A program made the translations under genes and the position numbers. Shown here piece by piece: positions 1 to 4,820 of a stretch of DNA of 6,889 nucleotides. The DNA is taken from positions 1 through 6,889 of the forward strand of contig JAHJXP010000158.1 of NCBI GenBank assembly GCA_018827585.1. The letters are read 5' to 3'. The notes beneath the pieces were generated by a model. That model was not told where the DNA came from, did not search any database, and saw nothing but the letters and a program-made list of their open reading frames with translations. This stretch comes from Pseudomonadota bacterium. GTDB lineage: Bacteria; Desulfobacterota; Syntrophia; Syntrophales; UBA5619. The first letter of the stretch is position 1; every line of letters begins with the position of its first letter.

Positions 1-79
1 CACAGTTGACCGCTTCTTCCGCTGCCGTCTTCTTACCAACAACCTTTGTAACCGCGCTAACCAGATCTCCTTTGTTCAT
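1..79 (-). CDS. hup: HU-family DNA-binding protein, N-terminal part (cut by window edge)
   Basis: Only the first 26 codons are inside the window; the gene continues beyond base 1. The visible protein begins MNKGDLVSAVTKVVGKK and runs on to EEAVNC. This is the typical first helix pair of HU/IHF histone-like proteins (MNKxxLVxxVA...xxA..AV). HU binds and bends DNA as a dimer in the nucleoid and affects replication, recombination and transcription. The ATG at 77-79 is supported by a strong Shine-Dalgarno AGGAGG (complement of 87-92) seven bases upstream. No convincing -35/-10 pair was found upstream. HU rather than IHF is favoured by the MNK start, but the DNA-binding arm is outside the window, so the paralogue cannot be fixed. 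Confidence 0.85.
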   Translation of the reverse strand, partial: MNKGDLVSAVTKVVGKKTAAEEAVNC

Positions 80-221
80 CGCTTTCCCTCCTAAGTTTTT
101 ATTACTACCAGCCACGGACACGGATGTTGTCCAGATTTCTGTCATCCATATCATAATTAACGAGAAAACAACATTATTGATTCCGGTTTGAAATCTCGTA
201 TTTTCATCAAGATTGCCGATT

Positions 222-230
222 TGTGGATAA
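222..230 (-). promoter_or_regulatory. DnaA-box-like 9-mer TTATCCACA
   Basis: The minus strand reads TTATCCACA, an exact match to the strong DnaA box consensus (TTATNCACA). It lies about 145 bases upstream of the HU start codon. A single box is weak evidence for function. No cluster of further good boxes or AT-rich 13-mers was seen, so this does not look like oriC. It could be a regulatory DnaA site for the HU gene or a chance match. Confidence 0.3.
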
Positions 231-233
231 CAG

Positions 234-249
234 GAAGTGTCCACACTTC
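234..249. promoter_or_regulatory. 16-base palindrome GAAGTGT-CC-ACACTTC, operator-like
   Basis: Two perfect 7-base arms flank a 2-base centre. The site begins four bases after the DnaA-box-like 9-mer, in the intergenic region upstream of the HU gene. Its size and symmetry suit a dimeric repressor site. There is no T-run next to it, so it is not an intrinsic terminator. The regulator is unknown. Confidence 0.3.
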
Positions 250-452
250 AACGCTCCCGCCTGTTCCATACAAAAATTTTACCTCCGTTGTAAATAAAAA
301 ATCCAGCGTGCTTATCCTTTATCATGATCGCTGAGAAATCAACATCATTTATTTCTGTATGAAGCATTTTTTCAAGAGCGACGTTTTACTGATTTCAGGA
401 AGAAAGACAGCTATTTGCAAGTACGCAATAATCAGATGAACCTCCTTTCTGG

Positions 453-570
453 TCTTGACGACGATCTCACACGGCATCCGCCCAAGGTTTTACGGATAAA
501 TGCCGTCCTTGCAGTGCGGCCAAAGGGAGACGTGACGGAAGCCCATGTGTGGTGGCAATCCTGATGTCGT
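453..570 (-). repeat. Diverged direct repeat, copy A (partner at 2039-2156)
   Basis: This stretch aligns without gaps to 2039-2156 at a constant offset of 1586, with 16 differences in 118 positions by hand count (about 86%; about 90% over the first 100 positions from 453). On the minus strand it can be read as a peptide containing MGFRHVSLWPHCKDGIYP and then a stop at 490-492. It is open from an ATG (586-588) directly abutting the ATPase stop codon, giving 32 residues. Similarity continues at the same level past the stop, so the conserved unit is DNA or RNA rather than a protein domain. It contains an imperfect hairpin: ACGGCAT (471-477) with ATGCCGT (500-506), and inside it ATCCG (476-480) with CGGAT (493-497). 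No T-run follows, so it is not a classic terminator. Confidence 0.85.
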
Positions 571-588
571 CCCTCCTGCCCCGGTCAT

Positions 589-1785
589 TCATCCTGCGGC
601 CCAATCCGCCGCCGGGGTGAGCATGAACTTTTCCAGGGGTATGCCGTCACCACCGACCAGCAGTTTCCGCTTCGGCTTAAAGGCCTTTTCAAAGGTGTCC
701 ATGCCCGGAAGCCCCTCCTTGCGCGAGCCGCTCTTGACTTCGATGGCGACCACGGTCTTACCGGAACGCAAAACAAAATCGACTTCCCTGCCGCGCTCAC
801 GCCAGTAGAACAGCTCGACGCCCGTTCCCGCGGCGCTGTTGATCAGATGAGCGCCGGACGCCGATTCCGCCAGCCGGCCCCAGAACTCACGGTCCTTTCG
901 CGCCTCATCAAAGGTCAAATGCGATTGCGCACTGATGAGCGCCGTGTTCAGTACCTGAAGTTTGGGGCTCGACGCACGTTCGCGGACCTGATGCGCGGCA
1001 AATTTCTGTAGGCCGGTCAACATCCCGGCACCGGTGTGCAGTTCCAGATAGTGGGCCAGGGTCGTCGTATTGCCGGCGTCCTGGAGCTGCCCGATCATCT
1101 TTTGGTAGGAAAGGATTTGGCCGGAAAAGGAGCAGCCGAGCTGAAAGAGGCGTCTGAGCAGCGCGGGTTTGTCGACCCGCGTCAGGAGCAGGATGTCGCG
1201 GGAAAGGGTGGTCTCGATGAGCGCGTCGACAATGTAGCGCGACCAGCGTTGCCGGTCGGAGATCAGGTCTGCCGATCCGGGATAGCCGCCGAAATAGATA
1301 AAGCGGTCAAGATCCCACCCGAAGGCCTCCCGCATCTCGGCGTAGGACCAGTGGGTCATGGGAATGATCTCGAATCGGCCGGCGAGGCTTTCAATCAGCC
1401 CCCGCTGAATGAGCAGCGGCGCTGAACCCAGGAGAACGACCTTGAGGGATATCTTATTGCGGGTGTCGCTGTCCCAGAGCCTTTTTATCACCTCGGACCA
1501 GCCGGTCACCTTCTGAACTTCGTCCAGAACGAGGAGTGCCCCGCCTTTGCCCTTTGTCTCCGTAGCCAGCAGCCTTCCCGTTTCCCACTGCTGCTCGATC
1601 CAGGCCCGGCTCTGGAGGGTGGGCTCGTCAGCGGAGGCGTAATGGACCGGGATCTTTTTATCATCCGTGACCTGGCGCACGATCGTGGTCTTCCCCGTTT
1701 GCCTCGGCCCGGCGAGGACCTGGATGAACCGGCGTGGTTCCCGCAGTCTCTTCACCAGCGTATGATACATGGGGCGATGATACAT
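589..1785 (-). CDS. AAA-type ATPase with C-terminal DUF4143 domain
   Basis: A 398-residue protein of the widespread AAA_14/DUF4143 ATPase family, whose members have poorly defined roles. Walker A is GPRQTGKTT (residues 26-34). Walker B is ALLVLDE (83-89), with D88 and E89 as expected catalytic acids. A sensor-like LLGSAPLL follows near residue 117, then the family-typical SLAGRFE. The C-terminal part carries EVDFVL (E334, D336) and IEVKSG (E349, K351), the D...ExK arrangement of the PD-(D/E)XK nuclease-like fold typical of DUF4143. An in-frame TTG at 1803 lies inside the Shine-Dalgarno region and is not preferred. The ATG at 1783-1785 has AGGAGG nine bases upstream. The gene has its own strong promoter, is separate from the AOR operon, and sits between two copies of a 118-base repeat, so it looks like an accessory gene. 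It appears full length. Confidence 0.92.
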   Translation of the reverse strand: MYHRPMYHTLVKRLREPRRFIQVLAGPRQTGKTTIVRQVTDDKKIPVHYASADEPTLQSRAWIEQQWETGRLLATETKGKGGALLVLDEVQKVTGWSEVIKRLWDSDTRNKISLKVVLLGSAPLLIQRGLIESLAGRFEIIPMTHWSYAEMREAFGWDLDRFIYFGGYPGSADLISDRQRWSRYIVDALIETTLSRDILLLTRVDKPALLRRLFQLGCSFSGQILSYQKMIGQLQDAGNTTTLAHYLELHTGAGMLTGLQKFAAHQVRERASSPKLQVLNTALISAQSHLTFDEARKDREFWGRLAESASGAHLINSAAGTGVELFYWRERGREVDFVLRSGKTVVAIEVKSGSRKEGLPGMDTFEKAFKPKRKLLVGGDGIPLEKFMLTPAADWAAG

Positions 1786-1794
1786 CCCTGCGAT

Positions 1795-1800
1795 CCTCCT
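1795..1800 (-). promoter_or_regulatory. Shine-Dalgarno AGGAGG that fixes the ATPase start
   Basis: The minus strand reads AGGAGG nine bases before the ATG at 1783-1785. A longer reading from TTG at 1801-1803 would place this motif inside the coding sequence, so the ATG is the better start. Confidence 0.7.
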
Positions 1801-1814
1801 CAATAAGCGTAACG

Positions 1815-1867
1815 TGTAAAACGCGATTTACAATTTACTCAATACGGTGAGTGATTTTACTCAGTAC
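1815..1867. promoter_or_regulatory. Cluster of operator-like dyads and direct repeats at the ATPase promoter
   Basis: Three related elements lie between the -10 box and the ribosome binding site. The first is a perfect dyad TGTAAA-N6-TTTACA (1815-1832). The second is a dyad TGAGT-N6-ACTCA (1848-1863) overlapping the -10 box. The third is a pair of direct 12-mers, TTTACTCAATAC (1834-1845) and TTTACTCAGTAC (1856-1867), with one difference and a 22-base start-to-start spacing (about two helical turns). All share the half-site TTTAC. The position over the -10 and predicted transcription start fits repression by a dimeric or cooperative regulator. No regulator gene is visible nearby; autoregulation is possible but is inference. 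Confidence 0.55.
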
Positions 1868-1882
1868 ATTGCAACATGTCAA
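1854..1882 (-). promoter_or_regulatory. Sigma-70-type promoter of the ATPase gene
   Basis: On the minus strand a perfect -35 TTGACA (1877-1882) is followed by exactly 17 bases and a -10 TAAAAT (1854-1859). Transcription would start near 1847, leaving a leader of about 60 bases containing operator-like dyads and the Shine-Dalgarno. This is the clearest promoter in the window and gives the ATPase expression independent of the AOR operon. Confidence 0.7.
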
Positions 1883-1940
1883 GCACGGTTTGCTCAACCA
1901 GACGCCTCAAAAACCCATCCAGGGTCTTCAGGGTTTCGGA

Positions 1941-2030
1941 AAGCCGCATTCGGGAAAACCGAACGTCCGGTTTGATAAGGGGGAGCTGGAGATAGAACCA
2001 TTTGACGACTACGCCAGCTCTCTACTCTAC
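1941..2030 (+). mobile_element. Group II intron 3'-end relic (domains V and VI)
   Basis: Bases 1941-1973 have the length and layout of group II intron domain V: the AGC catalytic triad (1942-1944) in a lower helix with CCGGTTT (1967-1973), a GAAA-type loop (1954-1957), an upper helix TCGG/CCGA, and the two-base AC bulge (1963-1964). One helix position, C1947 opposite C1967, is a mismatch where functional examples pair. A second hairpin follows: GAGCTGG (1983-1989) pairs perfectly with CCAGCTC (2014-2020) across a 24-base loop, in the place of domain VI. The sequence then reads TCTACTCTAC, with a plausible intron end at 2030. No domain I or reverse transcriptase lies upstream, so this is a 5'-truncated, presumably dead copy, antisense to the neighbouring genes. 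The exact 3' boundary is inferred. Confidence 0.7.
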
Positions 2031-2038
2031 TGATCTTA

Positions 2039-2156
2039 TCTTGACGACGATCGCGCACGGCATCCGCCCGAGGGTTTACGGACAAACGCTGTCCTTGCAG
2101 CGCGGCCAAAGGGAGCCGTGACGGAAGCCCATGTATGGCAGTAACCCTGATGGCGC
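2039..2156 (-). repeat. Diverged direct repeat, copy B, overlapping the 3' end of the FAD oxidoreductase gene
   Basis: Partner of 453-570, in the same orientation and without gaps. Here the repeat supplies about the last 24 codons of the oxidoreductase (from SGLLPY through MGFRHGSLWPRCKDSVCP, then the stop at 2076-2078) plus 37 bases beyond. The hairpin partly persists: ACGGCAT (2057-2063) with ACGCTGT (2086-2092), now with a wobble and a mismatch. The low-coordinate edge of the repeat lies within about eight bases of the predicted group II intron 3' end at 2030. Confidence 0.85.
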
Positions 2157-3362
2157 ATGACTGATTCGGGTAAAGAGTTCCGCCGGGTTGCCGATGATAT
2201 CCCCCCTTTTCATCCTGCTGAGGAAGAGACCGGCACGAGAGGTGTCTCCGATCAGGATGAATCCGATCAGGGCACCGGACTTGAGAACGATCTTCCGATA
2301 CTCATTCCCCTTCTCCTCCTGAAAAACCCTGATGTCGTCCCCCTCCTGCTCGAGGGAATGACCTGCGGTCGTCACCTGCAGGCCGTAAAGATTCATGGCA
2401 TTCAGGCTGAAATTGTGAACGTAGCGCCGGCGCCCGCCGGCCATGTTGGCGCCGGCCACCTTGCCCTGCCTTGTGGCGGCGGGCCAGACGGCATTGCTGA
2501 AGGGCGAGGAGGTGAGTGAATCCCATGTCGTCGCCACGTCTCCCGCCGCGTACACATGGGGTACAGAGGTCTCCATTCGCTCATCGACCGGAATCCCTCC
2601 CCCGTTTGCGGCGATCGGGGCCTCGATGAAGGAGGTATTCGGCCGTACACCCACCGCGACCACCAGGATCTGGGTAGGGAAAACCCGGCCGTCCTCCAAA
2701 CGGACCCCCGACACCCACCCGTCCCGATTCGAAATTTCCGCGATTCCGGCGCCGGTTTCCACCGAAAGGCCGTGCCTGCGGAGCTGCTCTTGGACGATAT
2801 CGGATGCCCGCTGATCGAATATCCGGGAAGCGAGCCTTGGCTCTTTTTCAAAGACCAAGACCGTGAGACCCCGTTCCCTTAAGTGGCAGGCCAGTTTTAT
2901 CCCGATGAAGCCTCCCCCCATAATGCAGAGATGTTCCAGGTCCCGGCGGGAGGTCAGAATCTCCTCCGCATCGGCGAACGTCCGAAACGTGCAAACCCCT
3001 TTTGCGCGGATACCGGAAATGGGCGGGATCAGGGGAACGGCGCCCGCGGCAATGAGCAGCCGGTCATAAGCGATCTCCTCGCCCGGGGACAGAGTCACCA
3101 CCTGCCGGTGAACGTCGACGGCCTTAGCCTGCCTGCCGCAGCGAAGATCCACCCGGTGATCCTTTGCCCACGGCCCCATCTCCCGGAAGAAAAGGCGCTC
3201 CTTGGGATACCGGCTCGACATCCAGTAGGTCAGCATGACCGGAGAGTAGGCCGGATGCGGATCCGCGGTGATCATGGTGATCGGGCCGACCGAATCGATC
3301 TTTCTGATCTCCTCGGCAGCGGAAATCCCGGCGGGTCCGCTGCCCACGACCACATATCTCAT
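2076..3362 (-). CDS. FAD/NAD(P)-dependent oxidoreductase (AorC/FNOR-like)
   Basis: A 428-residue flavoprotein of the pyridine nucleotide-disulfide oxidoreductase fold, most likely moving electrons between NAD(P)H and the iron-sulfur proteins of this operon. The N-terminal FAD motif is GSGPAG (G7, G9, G12). The second dinucleotide motif is GGGFIG (149-154). The C-terminal FAD motif is YAAGDVA (271-277). The region after PAYSP lacks the cysteine found there in CoA-disulfide reductases and NADH oxidases, so a redox-active-cysteine role is unlikely. The start ATG overlaps the preceding stop by four bases (ATGA) and has AGGAG nine bases upstream. FAD/NAD subunits of this type occur in AorABC aldehyde oxidoreductases and in CooS-CooF-FNOR operons. 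Oddly, the last roughly 24 residues (SGLLPY... to the end) are encoded by a DNA repeat also found at 453-570, so this tail is probably not ancestral. Confidence 0.9.
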   Translation of the reverse strand: MRYVVVGSGPAGISAAEEIRKIDSVGPITMITADPHPAYSPVMLTYWMSSRYPKERLFFREMGPWAKDHRVDLRCGRQAKAVDVHRQVVTLSPGEEIAYDRLLIAAGAVPLIPPISGIRAKGVCTFRTFADAEEILTSRRDLEHLCIMGGGFIGIKLACHLRERGLTVLVFEKEPRLASRIFDQRASDIVQEQLRRHGLSVETGAGIAEISNRDGWVSGVRLEDGRVFPTQILVVAVGVRPNTSFIEAPIAANGGGIPVDERMETSVPHVYAAGDVATTWDSLTSSPFSNAVWPAATRQGKVAGANMAGGRRRYVHNFSLNAMNLYGLQVTTAGHSLEQEGDDIRVFQEEKGNEYRKIVLKSGALIGFILIGDTSRAGLFLSRMKRGDIIGNPAELFTRISHAPSGLLPYMGFRHGSLWPRCKDSVCP

Positions 3363-4327
3363 GACGTGAGACTCCTGAGGATCGCTTCACAGAGATCTTC
3401 CCGAGGAGGGACGGTCAGATAGGCGTGACCGAATTTTCTCTTCAGGTCCTGCGCCAGGTATTTTTCCACAAGCGGGCTTCCCTGGACGGGATACCCCGGA
3501 AGCGATACGAGAGAAAATCCCAAGGCCAGCGCGCCCAGCCCCCGGATCATGGATGAAGAGAAAACGACGGCGATGCTCTTGGTCATCGATACGGGGATGC
3601 CCCATTTCGCGAACACGCGGCGGGCGAAAGAAGGCAAAAGGGCGGCATGCGGCAGCCGGTAAATCCGCGCCTCTCCGCGGCAGGCCGTATCGATCTCTTT
3701 CATCAAAGCATCCCGACCGTCATCCTGAAGACCGCCATCATCTGAAAGGAGCAGCAAAAGGGGAGACGGAGAGTCGGGCAGGGCGACATCGATCTCCTCC
3801 GGCATCGAACCGGCGAGCTCCCGGGTCAGGGCCTCCGCCGCAAGGGCCATCGCCGAGAGGCGAAGCGCAGTGACCAGTTTCGCTTCGGCGCTTCGCATTT
3901 CAGGCGGGCGCTCGGTATTCGCATCCAGGAGCGTTGTGATCCACGACCCCACGGGAACTTCCATGGAATGGAGAAAGGGGAAGGCCTGTTCGGGGGACAG
4001 CACATCCGGCAGTGCATTCTCCCCCCGAGAGAAGGGGGACAGAAGGGCCTTCATGTCATCAAGCCTTGCCGTTTCTTTTCGGCTTTCCGGGTCGGAGGCC
4101 TGCTCCAGGGCATTTTGGAAAGCCGCCATCGTTTGAAGGCTTTCCAGGGAAACCCGCTGCATGATATTGTGCGCCACGATCCAATCGCTATCCTCCCCGC
4201 AGAATTTCCCGCTGCCCGCGTCGTCGAAAGGGCTTCTGCGGCAAGGTCCCCGCAAACAGGAAACACAACATAGCCCGAGCAGACCATAACCACACCCGAC
4301 GGGACGGATCCCTTCCTGATCAGCCAT
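3359..4327 (-). CDS. CO-dehydrogenase (CooS)-like protein with B/D-cluster cysteines but no C-cluster
   Basis: A 322-residue protein, about half the usual CooS length of roughly 630. Numbered from the ATG, cysteines at 12, 20, 21, 24, 29 and 43 (CGYGLLGLCCVSCLRGPC... KFCGEDSD) repeat exactly the spacing of the D-cluster (C39, C47) and B-cluster (C48, C51, C56, C70) ligands of Carboxydothermus CODH-II; WIVAHN follows, as in CooS. The C-terminal third (GYPVQGSPLVEKYL ... DLCEAILRSL) resembles the CooS C-terminus. Only two more cysteines occur (residues 216 and 313), so the Ni-Fe C-cluster ligand set (one His, five Cys) is missing and CO oxidation is not expected. An electron-relay or dimer scaffold is inferred. 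The ATG at 4325-4327 has GGAG nine bases upstream; a GTG at 4331-4333 is too close to it. The gene overlaps its neighbours by 8 and 4 bases, marking it as part of the operon. Confidence 0.8.
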   Translation of the reverse strand: MADQEGIRPVGCGYGLLGLCCVSCLRGPCRRSPFDDAGSGKFCGEDSDWIVAHNIMQRVSLESLQTMAAFQNALEQASDPESRKETARLDDMKALLSPFSRGENALPDVLSPEQAFPFLHSMEVPVGSWITTLLDANTERPPEMRSAEAKLVTALRLSAMALAAEALTRELAGSMPEEIDVALPDSPSPLLLLLSDDGGLQDDGRDALMKEIDTACRGEARIYRLPHAALLPSFARRVFAKWGIPVSMTKSIAVVFSSSMIRGLGALALGFSLVSLPGYPVQGSPLVEKYLAQDLKRKFGHAYLTVPPREDLCEAILRSLTS

Positions 4328-4820
4328 TTCCACGGTCTCCAGTCATCTCTTTGGCATAATTCCTCTTCTTCTCCTGCGCATGGCGATCGCCGCTGCTCAA
4401 AGCAAGGGCGCCGGTCTGACACGCGATAACGCACGAAGGAGTCTGATCCTCCAGACAGAGGTTGCACTTCACCATGCAATCCTCTTTTTCATCGCGTGAG
4501 AGGGCATGAAACAGACAGACCAACTGACAGGTTCCACAACCCACACAGGTTTCCGGATGATGGAGAACCGCAGAGGACTCTTCGTCCCGGACAATGCTCC
4601 CGCTGATGCAGGCCTCCGCACAGGGCGCTTGGAGACAATGCCGGCACCGCGATGCCCAGGGCGTTCCCTCGACCAGGACCATCGAGAGTCTTTGGGGTGG
4701 TTTCCGTCCGGATATCGGATCACGCGGATCCTCAACGCCAAGGGCCTTCAACTGACAGGCCAAGACACAGGAGAGACACATCAGGCATCGCTCCGGATGA
4801 AAAACGAGGACCCTCTTCAT
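4320..4820 (-). CDS. CooF/HycB-like protein with four 4Fe-4S clusters
   Basis: A 166-residue polyferredoxin. Sixteen cysteines fall in four motifs: C12-C15-C18-C22, C59-C62-C67-C71, C92-C95-C98-C102 and C119-C122-C130-C134, so four cubane clusters are expected. The layout (MKRVLVFHPERCLMC...) matches the CooF/HycB/AorA type of soluble electron-transfer subunit that links a catalytic subunit to a partner oxidoreductase. No signal peptide is visible, so it is cytoplasmic. The ATG at 4818-4820 shares one base with the AOR stop (TAATG), a translational-coupling arrangement with only a weak Shine-Dalgarno. An in-frame ATG further upstream (4889) would overlap the AOR gene by about 70 bases and adds residues with no ferredoxin character, so it is not used. 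The last roughly 25 residues are charged and without motif. Its stop overlaps the CODH-like gene. Confidence 0.93.
   Translation of the reverse strand: MKRVLVFHPERCLMCLSCVLACQLKALGVEDPRDPISGRKPPQRLSMVLVEGTPWASRCRHCLQAPCAEACISGSIVRDEESSAVLHHPETCVGCGTCQLVCLFHALSRDEKEDCMVKCNLCLEDQTPSCVIACQTGALALSSGDRHAQEKKRNYAKEMTGDRGNG

Larger units (their letters stand above)
80..452. other. AT-rich intergenic region upstream of the HU gene
   Basis: No convincing gene is present in these 373 bases. The short open frames lack a good ribosome binding site with a standard start codon and show no recognisable protein. The stretch is clearly more AT-rich than its surroundings. It contains the HU ribosome binding site (87-92), a DnaA-box-like 9-mer (222-230), a 16-base palindrome (234-249) and an 8-base palindrome ATCATGAT (321-328). 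A TATGAT hexamer on the minus strand (150-155) could be a -10 element, but no matching -35 lies at a sensible distance, so no HU promoter is called. Confidence 0.6.

Noticed and set aside
471..506. The repeat hairpin as a Rho-independent terminator for the ATPase gene
   Set aside because: The stem is imperfect with a bulge, and no T-run follows on the minus strand.
453..570. The repeats as integron attC sites flanking an ATPase cassette
   Set aside because: The length would fit, but no GTTRRRY/RYYYAAC core pair was found, no integrase is present, and one copy is part of a coding sequence.
1894..1940. AAACCC/GGGTTT hairpin followed by a short T-run on the minus strand as a terminator of the AOR operon
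   Set aside because: The stem is only six base pairs with a 14-base loop and few Ts; too weak to call.
1851..2033. 60-residue plus-strand open frame ending in DDYASSLLY
   Set aside because: Its C-terminal half is a translation of the group II intron domain V/VI relic, and its start lies in the ATPase promoter. It is structured RNA sequence, not a gene.
2076..3362. CoA-disulfide reductase or NADH oxidase assignment for the flavoprotein
   Set aside because: The redox cysteine expected shortly after the PAYSP region is absent, and the operon context points to electron transfer with iron-sulfur partners.
2883..3422. 179-residue plus-strand open frame opposite the FAD oxidoreductase
   Set aside because: It is antisense to a gene with intact FAD and NAD motifs, has no domain of its own and crosses a gene junction.
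3359..4327. Active CO dehydrogenase or hybrid-cluster protein
   Set aside because: The CysCys pair and spacing match CooS rather than the hybrid-cluster protein, but the C-cluster ligand set is missing, so catalytic CODH activity is not supported.
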